DNA of 64,000 bases from Limisphaerales bacterium (GCA_014382585.1 JACNJL010000015.1:1-64000), one strand, 5' to 3'. Positions 16,099 through 24,769 are shown, counted from the first letter of the stretch. Notes: generated by a model from the letters alone, not told the origin. Program-made: numbers and translations.

Positions 16099-17220
16099 TC
16101 AATGGTCGCGTGAAAAATTGGCCGCCACTTCGGCAACGCCTTTGGCCAAATCTTGCCAATCATCCGCCGTCGTTTCCCAGCCGCTACTGAAACGCACCAC
16201 GCGATCGGTGTCCGCTGCCGCCAATCCCATCGCCGTGAGCACGTGGCTCGGGGCTTCCTTGCCGCTGGCGCAGGCGCTGCCGGTGGACACTGCAAAGCCC
16301 GCCTTGTCCAGCTTCACCACCCAGCGCGCCCGGCAATCGCCCGGCAATAGCGCGGATACCGTGTTCCAAAGACGCCCTTCACCCGCGCCTAAAACCCGAG
16401 CATCGCCAAGGCTCGCCACAAATGCATTCCGCCAAGCTTCCCTCTCAATAATCGTGTCCTCCGCCAAAGCAGTTTCGCGCTCGGTCAGCGCCGCCATCAT
16501 CGAGAGCACGCCGGCGACATTCTCCGTGCCCGCACGCCGCCCTTCCTCCTGCGGCCCGCCGACCAATTGCGGCCGCACCGCACCCGCCGACGGGCACTTC
16601 AAAAAACCCACACCCATCGGGCCGCCGAACTTGTGCGCGCACCCACTCACAAAATCGCATTCACCCAAACCCGCCGATGGCAATTTGCCAATCCATTGCG
16701 CCGCATCGCAAAAAAACGGAATGCCGTATTCCGCGCAAAGCTCCCGCGCTTCACGCCATGGCTGCAGCACGCCGGTTTCATTATTCGCCGCCATCATCGC
16801 GATGAGCCCGGGCCGCTGCTTCACCAATCGTTCGCGCAACGCTTCCAAATCCAAAACGCCGGATTCTGTCACCGACAGCGTTTTCAACCGGCCGTCAAAT
16901 TGTAATTTCGCGGCCTCCAACACACACGGATGCTCAATTGCTGAAACCCAAACCTCAGCCTCCACCCCCAGCGTTTCCGCAAAATGATGCATCACCAAAT
17001 TGGCGGATTCCGTTGCGCCCGAAGTCCAAACAAGATCCATCGCCCTACACCCCAAAAAATTCGCCAACGCCTCCCGCGCATCCGCCAACGCTTTCTCCGC
17101 CCGCGCCCCCAACCGATGCGGGCTGGAAGGGTTCCCGATAAACCGCCTACTCGCCTCCAGCCACGCCTCACGCGCGGCCGCGCTCAGTGGCGTAGTAGCA
17201 TTATGGTCGAAGATAATCAT
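16099..17220 (-). CDS. Cysteine desulfurase (NifS/IscS class V aminotransferase family)
   Basis: 373 aa. A PLP enzyme that takes sulfur from cysteine for Fe-S clusters and thiolated cofactors. N-terminal IFDHNATTPL, PLP-contact SGATESAN and NNETG, Schiff-base lysine in GCAHKFGGP (K197), and a C-terminal TGSACASG with the persulfide-carrying cysteine. The NifS/IscS split cannot be settled from sequence alone. It is divergently transcribed from the Fe-S/lipoyl cluster starting at 17310, with only 89 nt between, which suggests a functional and perhaps regulatory link. No iscU/sufBCD in the window. Confidence 0.9.
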   Translation of the reverse strand: MIIFDHNATTPLSAAAREAWLEASRRFIGNPSSPHRLGARAEKALADAREALANFLGCRAMDLVWTSGATESANLVMHHFAETLGVEAEVWVSAIEHPCVLEAAKLQFDGRLKTLSVTESGVLDLEALRERLVKQRPGLIAMMAANNETGVLQPWREARELCAEYGIPFFCDAAQWIGKLPSAGLGECDFVSGCAHKFGGPMGVGFLKCPSAGAVRPQLVGGPQEEGRRAGTENVAGVLSMMAALTERETALAEDTIIEREAWRNAFVASLGDARVLGAGEGRLWNTVSALLPGDCRARWVVKLDKAGFAVSTGSACASGKEAPSHVLTAMGLAAADTDRVVRFSSGWETTADDWQDLAKGVAEVAANFSRDH

Positions 17221-17309
17221 ACGGACGGACAGGATACGTACCGACTGTTGGCATTCGAGCCTTTTGTGGCTTGCCTCGACCGTTGGTTTCGGAAACCTTC
17301 ACGGCACCG

Positions 17310-17774
17310 ATGGCTCCGGAAAACAAAACTCTGCTGTTCAAGCGCGTCCATTTTGCAACGCGTTTGCCGGTGGACTGTGTTTACAGCCCATCGCATTTCT
17401 GGGCGCGGGAAACGGGTGAGGGCGTGTGGCGCGTGGGATTTACAAAATTTGCCACGCGGATGCTCGGTGAAATGGTGGACCACGGTTTCGAGGTGAAGGC
17501 CGGTGCGCCGATTGAGCCGGGGCAAATTCTTGGATGGGTCGAGGGCTTCAAGGCGATCTCGGATGTGTATGGATTTTGCGCGGGGGAATTGATTGGCACC
17601 AACCCCGCGCTGCAAACCAACATCGCGCTCATTAACAAAAAGCCTTACGCCAACGGCTGGCTTTATGAGGCACGCGGCACGCTCGATAACAAATGCGTGG
17701 ACGCCGAGGGCTACGCCGCTATCCTCAACCAAACCATCGACAAAATGCTCGAGCAACAAAAGGCAGGCGAATGA
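17310..17774 (+). CDS. GcvH-like lipoyl carrier protein
   Basis: 154 aa from the ATG at 17310; an upstream TTG at 17271 is less likely. Lipoyl-domain core: GEGVWRVGFTKFATRMLGEM, then GWVEGFKAISDVYGFCAGEL, where K81 occupies the lipoylated-lysine position, then PYANGWLYEA. Longer than a standard GcvH (~130 aa). No gcvT, gcvP or lipoate ligase is nearby; instead it heads a cluster with Fe-S and prenyl genes, like the GcvH-like lipoate-binding proteins that serve Hdr-like systems instead of glycine cleavage. Its stop overlaps the start of the next gene (ATGA). Confidence 0.82.
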   Translation: MAPENKTLLFKRVHFATRLPVDCVYSPSHFWARETGEGVWRVGFTKFATRMLGEMVDHGFEVKAGAPIEPGQILGWVEGFKAISDVYGFCAGELIGTNPALQTNIALINKKPYANGWLYEARGTLDNKCVDAEGYAAILNQTIDKMLEQQKAGE

Positions 17775-18889
17775 GCCGCGCGCGCTACATTATGATTGGC
17801 GGATTCCTCGGTGCGGGGAAAACCACCAGCGTGGCTGCGCTGGCGCAGCATTTAACTGACGCCAGCCGCACCGTCGGCCTCATCACCAATGACCAAGGCC
17901 GCGAGCTGGTCGATACCGCGATGCTGCGTGCGAAGGGGTTTGCGACAGAGGAAATTCCCGGCGGCTGTTTTTGTTGCCGGTTCAATTCACTCGTCGATGC
18001 CGCCGCCAAACTCACCGAAAGCACCCGGCCGGATGTATTCATCGCCGAACCCGTCGGCAGTTGCACCGATTTAGTGGCCACGGTCACTTATCCGTTGAGC
18101 CGAATTTATGGTGATGAATTCAGCATCGCGCCGTTGAGCGTTTTGGTGGACCCCATCCGCGCCTCGCGTATTTTCGGCCTCAATCGTTTCAAAGAAGGTG
18201 GCCAGTTTTCTGAAAAGGTCATTTACATTTACCGCAAACAACTCGAGGAAGCCGACCTCATCGTCATCAACAAAACCGATCTGCTCGAGCCGGACACACT
18301 CGTTGCGCTCACCAAAAAACTCACCGAAGAATTCCCCAACGCCGAAGTCCTTCACATCTCCGCCCGCACTGGCGAGGGCTTGGAGGAATGGTTCGCCCGC
18401 ATCACCGACGCCGAGCAAATTGCCCGCGCCGTGATGGAAGTGGACTACGAACGCTACGCCGAAGGCGAAGCTCTGCTCGGCTGGCTCAACGCCACCGTGC
18501 AGCTCCGCGCGACCGACTCCTTCGAAGCCCAGTCCGTGCTGCAACAATTCGCGGCGGACATCCAAAGGCAACTCAGCAAAGCCTCAGCCGAAATCGCCCA
18601 CCTCAAAATGACCCTCAGCCCCGATGCGAGCCTCGATGGCCAAGTCGCCATCATCAACCTCGTCCGCAATGATTTCGTCCCCGAACTCTCCGCTGACCTC
18701 GATGCCCCCATCGACAGCGCCCAACTCATCATCAACCTCCGCGCCGAAGCCGACCCCAACACACTAAAAGCCGCTGTCGAAACCGCCCTCACCAACGCCC
18801 CAAAAACCCTCACCGCCACCCTCGACCATCTCGAACACTTCCGCCCCGGCAAACCCGAACCCACGCATCGCATCACCGACCTCACCTGA
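17771..18889 (+). CDS. CobW/COG0523-family metallochaperone GTPase
   Basis: 372 aa. G3E GTPase: Walker A GGFLGAGKTT (about 9-19), the metal-binding GGCFCC motif (CxCC, about 59-63), and NKTD for guanine recognition. The C-terminal region is longer than in ZnuA-linked members and has no His-rich stretch. It is expected to deliver a metal or help mature a metalloenzyme using GTP. The ATG overlaps the GcvH-like stop, so translation is probably coupled; its role should serve this cluster. Confidence 0.88.
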   Translation: MSRARYIMIGGFLGAGKTTSVAALAQHLTDASRTVGLITNDQGRELVDTAMLRAKGFATEEIPGGCFCCRFNSLVDAAAKLTESTRPDVFIAEPVGSCTDLVATVTYPLSRIYGDEFSIAPLSVLVDPIRASRIFGLNRFKEGGQFSEKVIYIYRKQLEEADLIVINKTDLLEPDTLVALTKKLTEEFPNAEVLHISARTGEGLEEWFARITDAEQIARAVMEVDYERYAEGEALLGWLNATVQLRATDSFEAQSVLQQFAADIQRQLSKASAEIAHLKMTLSPDASLDGQVAIINLVRNDFVPELSADLDAPIDSAQLIINLRAEADPNTLKAAVETALTNAPKTLTATLDHLEHFRPGKPEPTHRITDLT

Positions 18890-18936
18890 CTTCCGCATTG
18901 GCAAAACCGCGACACCCCCGTACCCTCCCCGCATTC

Positions 18937-19332
18937 ATGGCTGACAAACCGCGTATTCTTTTCTGCCATTGCAACTACGCTCAAGTGGTGCCGGATGAGG
19001 TGAAAACCGGAGTACTGCAGTCGCTTTGCAAATCGGGGCAAGCCTTCGAGGCGGTGGCGGATTTGTGCGAGATGGCGGCGCGGCGTGATCCCGCGCTAAA
19101 GCGATTGGCGGCCGGGGATGAGCCGGTGAAAATTGCAGCGTGTTATCCGCGCGCCGTGAAATGGCTTTTCGGCGGTTGCCAGGCACCCCTGAATGCCGGA
19201 CGCACGGAGGTGGTAAATATGCGCGAACTGTCCGTCGAAGACGCAGCGGCCGCGATGCTCGATGAAACGGTGACGCCGAATTTGCCTGAAGATGGCTCGG
19301 TGGCGGCGGTGGAAGGTGAGAAAAAAATTTAA
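18937..19332 (+). CDS. Small cysteine-rich protein resembling the HdrA N-terminal domain
   Basis: 131 aa from ATG 18937. Six cysteines (10, 12, 31, 44, 69, 81). The start ILFCHCN and the later KIAACYPRAVKWLF...EVVNMREL parallel the HdrA N-terminal pattern (V.VCHCG ... VVAACSPR ... ANIRE), but the FAD-binding and ferredoxin parts of HdrA are absent. That resemblance is my reading by eye. It probably carries an Fe-S cluster or reactive thiols. The stop is 2 nt before the ferredoxin start, so the two are certainly one operon. Confidence 0.62.
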   Translation: MADKPRILFCHCNYAQVVPDEVKTGVLQSLCKSGQAFEAVADLCEMAARRDPALKRLAAGDEPVKIAACYPRAVKWLFGGCQAPLNAGRTEVVNMRELSVEDAAAAMLDETVTPNLPEDGSVAAVEGEKKI

Positions 19333-19334
19333 CG

Positions 19335-20195
19335 ATGGCGATTGCTGACGAAACCACTTTGCGCATCGTCCTTTATGAGGGCGAGGGTGCGGCGACTTTG
19401 GATGCGGCGGAACGTGGCTCGACATTGACGGCGTTGTTAGGGAAGGGCTATGCGGTCACTTGCGCGGGCGAGGGCGCGGTGGCGCCGGCGGATGACAGCG
19501 CGCTGTTGGTGCTCGGGCGTTTTGAAAATGGCCAGGCACCGGAGGCGGAGGATGCCAACGGTAATGTTGCGATCCGGTTTCGCGATATTGATGGGCTCGA
19601 CTCGGAAGGCATCACGGCGTTGGTGGAGACGGAACGCGCGTCCTCCAATGCCGCGCAGCACGGCGAGTGGAAGCCTTGGTTTCCGGTCATCGATTACGAC
19701 CGCTGCACCAACTGCATGCAGTGTCTTTCGTTTTGTTTGTTCGATGTGTACGGCGTGGATGATGAGCAGGAAATCCAGGTACAGAACAACGACAACTGCA
19801 AAACCAACTGCCCCGCCTGCAGCCGCGTGTGCCCCGAGGCGGCCATCATGTTTCCGAAATACAAAAGCGGCCCCATCAATGGCGATGTGGTGAGCGATGG
19901 CGAACTCAATCGCGAGAAGATGAAAATCGACATCTCGGCGCTGCTTGGCGGGGATGTGTATCAAATGCTCCGCGACCGAAGCCAACGCTCGCGCAGTCGC
20001 TTCTCAAAGGAACGCAGCTCGGACAAAGCGCTCGGTGAACGCACCAAATGCCTCACCAAACTCGCCGCCGAAGCCGACATCGACATCCCGCTCGAAGTTT
20101 TGCAAAGCCTCCCCAGTGCCGATGAGATCGCCCAGAAATCCGCCGCCGCCAATGCTAAGGCGCAAGCGGTGCTTGATGCGCGGGAGTCTGGTTAA
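19335..20195 (+). CDS. 2[4Fe-4S] ferredoxin-domain protein
   Basis: 286 aa. The N-terminal ~100 residues form an unrecognised alpha/beta-like domain. Two cluster motifs follow: CTNCMQCLSFC (Cys 124, 127, 130, 134) and CKTNCPACSRVCP (155, 159, 162, 166); the second has an atypical first spacing. The C-terminus is charged and helical, with RSRSR and repeated Ala. No signal peptide, so a cytoplasmic electron carrier. It follows the HdrA-like gene by 2 nt, which suggests the two proteins pass electrons to each other. Confidence 0.85.
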   Translation: MAIADETTLRIVLYEGEGAATLDAAERGSTLTALLGKGYAVTCAGEGAVAPADDSALLVLGRFENGQAPEAEDANGNVAIRFRDIDGLDSEGITALVETERASSNAAQHGEWKPWFPVIDYDRCTNCMQCLSFCLFDVYGVDDEQEIQVQNNDNCKTNCPACSRVCPEAAIMFPKYKSGPINGDVVSDGELNREKMKIDISALLGGDVYQMLRDRSQRSRSRFSKERSSDKALGERTKCLTKLAAEADIDIPLEVLQSLPSADEIAQKSAAANAKAQAVLDARESG

Positions 20196-20285
20196 CTTCC
20201 TTGAAACATTCCGCTCGCATTGGCGTCTCACATTCGCGAAACTGCAGCACGCACAACGCCGCCGGTTTCGCCGGCATTTATTTGC

Positions 20286-22040
20286 ATGACCACCGCCAGC
20301 GCGCCATTGAAAATTCCTCGAGTCGTTCCGCAGCGAAAGCCGCGGACGCCGCGCGAGAATATCCCCCAAACCCGCGAGGAACGCGAAACCATCCTGCGCG
20401 AGGTGCGGCATTATGTGGCCGAGCAAACCCTCGTGCCACCGGTGCCGATGAACGACCTCAAAGTGCACGCGGACGAATTGGTCGCCGCGCTCGGCACCAA
20501 GGAAATTTACCGCGACTACATCGGCATCCTCATCAACAACGAACTCTGGCGCGAAACGCTCGCCGCCGTGCCCTTCGAACGCCGCCTGTTGATGGTTCCC
20601 AAATGCCTCCGCGTGGAAGCCAAGTGCCCCGCGCCTTTTGATGAGTTTGGGTTGCTTTGCAAAAGCTGCGGACTGTGCAGCATTCAGGATTTGGAATACG
20701 AGGCGGAGAAGCTCGGCTACGCGGCGCTCGTCGCCGAGGGCAGCGCAATCGTGATGAGCCTCATTCAAACCGGCAAGATTGACGCCATCGTCGGCGTGGC
20801 GTGCATCCCCGTGCTCGAGCGCGCGTTCCCGTACATGGAAGCGGCGGCCGTGCCGGGCGTGGCCATTCCGTTGCTGCAGGATGATTGCATCGACACCGCA
20901 GTCGATGAGGATTGGATTTGGGATTACATTTACCTCACCAGCGACGACCAAACGCGCCGGTTGGATTTGAGCGGGCTGCACGACGAAGTGGAAACGTGGT
21001 TCACACCCGAATCGCTCGCCGCCATTATGGGCGAGAGCGAAGGCGAAACCGAAGCCATCGGCCGCGCTTGGCTCGCGCGCGCCGGCAAACGCTGGCGGCC
21101 TTTCCTCAGCGTGGCGGCGTATCAAGCACTGCGCGATGATGCCACGGAATCCGTTTCCGATGACCTCAAAAAAATCGCCATTGCCGTCGAGTGTTTCCAC
21201 AAAGCCTCGCTCATCCACGACGACATCGAGGATGAAGACGCCGAACGTTACGGCGAAAAAACATTGCACGAAGAATACGGCCTCGCCGTGGCGCTCAACG
21301 TCGGCGATTTACTCATCGGCGAAGGCTACCGCCTCATCGGTGAAACGAAACTTTCCGCCGAACAACGCGCCGCGATGCTGCAAGTAGCCGCCAACGGCCA
21401 GCGCCATCTCTGCCGCGGCCAAGGCGCCGAACTGGTTTGGCAGCGCAATCCCGAGCCGCTCAAGTCCGTGCAGGTGCTCGAAATTTTCCGCCAAAAAACT
21501 GCGCCCGCATTTGAGGTTGCCCTCCGGCTCGGCTCCATTGCCGCCGACCTCGGCAAGTACGGGGAAGTTTCCGAAGTGCTCGGCGAGTACAGCAAAAACC
21601 TCGGCATCGCCTATCAAATCCGTGACGACCTCTCCGACCTCGGCGAGTCCGGCGACACCAACGACCTCGCCAGCCTGCGCCCCACACTGCTGCTCGCCGT
21701 CGCGCACGAAAAAGCCAAGGGCGAGCAAAAGGCGCAGCTCGCTGAAGTGTGGCGGCGGCAGTTGCCCGAGGGCGTCACCTTCGCGCAAATCGAGCAATGG
21801 TACCTCGACCTCAAAGCCGTGAAACGCGCCGAGGATTTGCAGCTCACTTACAAAGAACTGGCCATCCGTTCACTGACCGATCTGGAAAACGCCAACCTCA
21901 AAGGCCTTCTCCGCCGAGTGATCGGCAAAATTTTCAACGACACCGTCGTCAAAGGCTGGTGCAGCGAAGTCCAGGAAATCAGCGAACTGGAAAAAGTCCG
22001 CGCCCAAAACAGCAATGGCACGGCGACTGTGAGTCCCTGA
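20286..22040 (+). CDS. DUF116-polyprenyl synthase fusion protein
   Basis: 584 aa from ATG 20286 (frame open to TTG 20220). Residues ~40-215 look like DUF116: LLMVPKCLR (C107), C114, CKSCGLC (125/128/131), EGSAIVMSL and AIVGVACIPVLERA (C173). Residues ~255-560 are a trans-isoprenyl diphosphate synthase: GKRWRP for IPP binding, first Asp-rich motif DDIED (312-316) and second motif DDLSD (447-451). The enzyme half should build a prenyl diphosphate from IPP and an allylic primer. The cysteine-rich half suggests metal or Fe-S binding. The two halves in one chain, next to ferredoxin and HdrA-like genes, suggest redox-linked prenyl chemistry. Confidence 0.82.
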   Translation: MTTASAPLKIPRVVPQRKPRTPRENIPQTREERETILREVRHYVAEQTLVPPVPMNDLKVHADELVAALGTKEIYRDYIGILINNELWRETLAAVPFERRLLMVPKCLRVEAKCPAPFDEFGLLCKSCGLCSIQDLEYEAEKLGYAALVAEGSAIVMSLIQTGKIDAIVGVACIPVLERAFPYMEAAAVPGVAIPLLQDDCIDTAVDEDWIWDYIYLTSDDQTRRLDLSGLHDEVETWFTPESLAAIMGESEGETEAIGRAWLARAGKRWRPFLSVAAYQALRDDATESVSDDLKKIAIAVECFHKASLIHDDIEDEDAERYGEKTLHEEYGLAVALNVGDLLIGEGYRLIGETKLSAEQRAAMLQVAANGQRHLCRGQGAELVWQRNPEPLKSVQVLEIFRQKTAPAFEVALRLGSIAADLGKYGEVSEVLGEYSKNLGIAYQIRDDLSDLGESGDTNDLASLRPTLLLAVAHEKAKGEQKAQLAEVWRRQLPEGVTFAQIEQWYLDLKAVKRAEDLQLTYKELAIRSLTDLENANLKGLLRRVIGKIFNDTVVKGWCSEVQEISELEKVRAQNSNGTATVSP

Positions 22041-22080
22041 GGGGCTTGCCAAAATCCCCGGATTGCTTTACATTTTCAAT

Positions 22081-22209
22081 ATGAAGGCAGACCCCGTTGA
22101 AACCCCTTCCAAACCGGGGCCAGCAAAAATCGATAAAGCCAATGTGTGTACGGCGAAGAAGAAGGTCTTCGGCGAGCACGCCGACCTCATAAAGAAGCTC
22201 GCCAAGTAA
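22081..22209 (+). CDS. 42-aa small protein with a single cysteine
   Basis: ATG at 22081 to TAA at 22207-22209. The peptide starts MKADPVETPSKPGPAKI and ends HADLIKKLAK. It is Lys/Pro-rich, has one cysteine (C23, in NVCTAKKK) and no signal peptide or membrane helix. It sits 40 nt after the DUF116-prenyl synthase gene and 43 nt before the prenyltransferase-like gene, same strand. No clear SD. Reality is inferred from position and codon use similar to neighbours. It could be a substrate or small partner of the flanking enzymes, or a chance ORF. Confidence 0.5.
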   Translation: MKADPVETPSKPGPAKIDKANVCTAKKKVFGEHADLIKKLAK

Positions 22210-22252
22210 TGGACGAAGCTGAATCGGCGGAGACCTTGCGTAAACTTTTTGC

Positions 22253-23146
22253 ATGAGCCTCCGCCTCGAAATGCTGCAAGTGGCGCGTGTGGCGCCCAAG
22301 GTGCTCGGCGACGCCGCCGAACTCGTCCGCACCTTTCTCGCTTCCCAACAAAATCCGGATGGCGGGTTTCGTGATCGCGATGGCGAAAGCGATCTCTACT
22401 ACACCGTGTTCGGCCTGGACGCTCTGGCGGTGTTTCAGGCCGAGCCGAACATGGCCGCTGTCGAACAATTCCTCCTCACCCACGGCGAAGGCGATGGCCT
22501 TGATCTGGTGCACCTCAGTTGCCTCACGCGCTGTTGGGGCTCACTTGGAAAAGACCGCATGCCGAAAGGCTTGCGCGCGGCACTACTCAAACGACTCGAA
22601 GCCTTCCGCAAACCGTGTGGCGGTTGGGACAATAATCTGAAACGCGAATACGGCACCGCGTACGGTTCCTTTCTTGCCCTCGGGGCGTATCAGGACATGG
22701 GCAAGCTGCCGCCCAAGCCGCTGCGCATTTTGCAGAGCCTCAAAAAACTGGAGACGCCCGATCAAGCCTGGAACAATCATCCCAACCTCCCGGTCGGCTC
22801 CACCAACCCCACCGCCGGCGCCGTCGTACTGCTGAACAATTTGCACCTGCCCATCAACGCCGAGGTCGGCCAATGGCTGCGCGCGCGACTGCATCCGCAA
22901 GGCGGCTTCGTTGCCGTGCCCGGTGCTCCCATGCCTGACCTCCTCTCCACCGCTACCGCCCTCCACGCGCTGGCCGCGTTAGACGTGCGCCTCACCGAAG
23001 ACGAAACCGAACGCTGCTTGGATTTTGTGGACACCCTCTGGAATGCCACCGGCGGTTTCCACGGCCATTGGTCGGATGACTTTCTCGATTGCGAATATAC
23101 CTTCTACGGATTGCTCGCGCTGGGGCATTTGAAAATGAACGGGTGA
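22253..23146 (+). CDS. Prenyltransferase beta-subunit-like alpha/alpha-toroid protein
   Basis: 297 aa made of prenyltransferase/squalene-oxidase repeats: NPDGGFRDRDGESDLYYTVFGLDAL, CGGWDNN..EYGTAYGSFLALGAY, NPTAGAVVLLNNL, PQGGFVAVPGAPMPDLLSTATALHAL and a last unit ATGGFHGHW..DFLDCEYTFYGLLALG. It has the Gly-Gly-Phe/Trp turns and inner-helix pattern of protein farnesyl/geranylgeranyl transferase beta subunits, with candidate zinc ligands (Asp/Cys in LDCEYT; His nearby). No alpha subunit in the window. Closing gene of the cluster that contains the prenyl synthase, so it plausibly uses that product as substrate. It could instead be a terpene cyclase-like enzyme. Confidence 0.78.
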   Translation: MSLRLEMLQVARVAPKVLGDAAELVRTFLASQQNPDGGFRDRDGESDLYYTVFGLDALAVFQAEPNMAAVEQFLLTHGEGDGLDLVHLSCLTRCWGSLGKDRMPKGLRAALLKRLEAFRKPCGGWDNNLKREYGTAYGSFLALGAYQDMGKLPPKPLRILQSLKKLETPDQAWNNHPNLPVGSTNPTAGAVVLLNNLHLPINAEVGQWLRARLHPQGGFVAVPGAPMPDLLSTATALHALAALDVRLTEDETERCLDFVDTLWNATGGFHGHWSDDFLDCEYTFYGLLALGHLKMNG

Positions 23147-23227
23147 ACTGGATTCGATGTTCATTTTCCCACGGAGACACAGAGGCCACAGGGATTGATT
23201 TGATCTGTGCTCCCCGTGTTTCTGGGT

Positions 23228-24694
23228 TTATTTATTTTGGACTGCTCGGGCCAACAGCGCCACTCCGATGGTGATCCCGCAGCCAATCACCGTGTACCAC
23301 GGCCAATGGATGGCGTCTTTCAATCCGTACTTGATGGCGATCATCGCGATTAACGAAACGGCCATTCCGAGAATGACAGGCGTGCCGTTGCCTTTCTTAA
23401 TAGTGAGTGCCAGCAGCACACCGCCGAGCAGACCGCCGCTGGCGAGGCCGACGAGGCTGAAGGCGGCGTCCATTACCGATTCCACTTCTCGGCTGGCGAA
23501 GGCCACCACAATGAGCATTGCCCCCCAAAACAGCGTGGTCCAACGGCTAAGTTTCAGTTTATGCCCGTCGCTGCTTTCTTTTTTGGCGAAGCCAAGATCC
23601 ATCACGGTGACCGATGACAAGGCGCTCAGCGCCGAGCTCACTGACGACATTGCGGCGGCTAAGATGCCGACGAGCAGGAGTCCTTTCACGCCCACCGGCG
23701 CTTGGGCGAGCATAAAGATGGGAAACACAAAATCGGTTTGTTTTTTGCCAAATGAATTTTCCGGGATGTCAATGGGAATGGGCGTTTGCTGATAGAGCAC
23801 CCAAAGCAACACGCCGACCATCAGGAAAAGCAGCATCATCGGCAGAATCACCACGGCACAAAACACCAGCGCCTTGCGGCCATCGGCGATGGAACGGCAC
23901 GCGAGCACGCGCTGTGCCACAAGTTGATCCACGCCGTGCGTGAACAGCACAAACACGCCCGCGCCGAGAACCCCCATCCAAAGATTAAACGGCGCAGCGA
24001 GCGCGAATTGCGTGTTGAGCCACTCCAGTTTGCCTTCGGCACGCGCGGTTACAATCGCACTACCCCAACCACCGTCAATGAGCGTTGGAATATAAAACAG
24101 CGCGAACAATCCGCCGGCCACAAACAAAATAAACTGCGCCGCATCGGTCCACACCACGGCTTTTAATCCACCCACAAACGTGTACACGAGCGACAAGCCG
24201 ACAAAGAGCAGGATGGCCGGCAGCACCGGCCAATCGAGCATCAGCTGCAAGGGGATGCACGTGACAAACACGCGCACGCCCGCGGCGAGCGTGCCGACAA
24301 TGAGAAACATAACCGCCGCCGTCTTGTGCGCGCCGCTGCCGAAGGCGTTGCCGATGAGCGCGTAAGGCGAATAAATTTCTTTTTTGAAATACAACGGCAC
24401 CATCACCACCGCCAACACGATGCGGCCGATCACGTAGCCGATCACGATTTGGATGAACATCAAATTGCCGCCATACGCCATCGCAGGCACACCGATGAAT
24501 GTCAGTGCGCTCGTCTCGGTGGCCACAATGGAAAATGCCACGGCCCACCAAGGCAGCTCGCGTCCGCCGAGGAAATAGTCGCGCGTGGTTTTCTGCCCGC
24601 GCCCCAACCAAATGCCCAGCACAATGATGCCGATGAGATAAACAAAAATGACCGCCCAATCGATTGATGAAATCTGCGACGCGCCGGCTAACAT
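23228..24694 (-). CDS. Sodium:solute symporter (SSS family)
   Basis: 488 aa with about 13 transmembrane helices, the SSS/SLC5 plan. N-terminal IDWAVIFVYLIGIIVLGIWLGR, then RDYFLGGRELPWWAVAFSIVATETSALTFIG typical of helix TM1-TM2, GGLKAVVWTDAAQFILF, and AAAMSSVSSALSALSSV in the Na2-site helix. Substrate (sugar, amino acid, sialic acid or other) cannot be told. It converges on the prenyltransferase-like gene and diverges from the Gfo/Idh/MocA gene, a common pairing for sugar uptake and oxidation in PVC bacteria. Confidence 0.9.
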   Translation of the reverse strand: MLAGASQISSIDWAVIFVYLIGIIVLGIWLGRGQKTTRDYFLGGRELPWWAVAFSIVATETSALTFIGVPAMAYGGNLMFIQIVIGYVIGRIVLAVVMVPLYFKKEIYSPYALIGNAFGSGAHKTAAVMFLIVGTLAAGVRVFVTCIPLQLMLDWPVLPAILLFVGLSLVYTFVGGLKAVVWTDAAQFILFVAGGLFALFYIPTLIDGGWGSAIVTARAEGKLEWLNTQFALAAPFNLWMGVLGAGVFVLFTHGVDQLVAQRVLACRSIADGRKALVFCAVVILPMMLLFLMVGVLLWVLYQQTPIPIDIPENSFGKKQTDFVFPIFMLAQAPVGVKGLLLVGILAAAMSSVSSALSALSSVTVMDLGFAKKESSDGHKLKLSRWTTLFWGAMLIVVAFASREVESVMDAAFSLVGLASGGLLGGVLLALTIKKGNGTPVILGMAVSLIAMIAIKYGLKDAIHWPWYTVIGCGITIGVALLARAVQNK

Positions 24695-24769
24695 CGGGGC
24701 ATTGTCCGGAGGCAGCGGGCTAGGGCAACCAAATCCAATTCACAGGTTGCAAAACGATAAGATTCAGGG

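Noticed and set aside
22081-22209. CaaX-type prenylation motif in the 42-aa protein
   Set aside because: The only cysteine is at residue 23 and the C-terminus is KLAK, so classical CaaX/CC/CxC signals are absent; only a non-classical modification remains possible.
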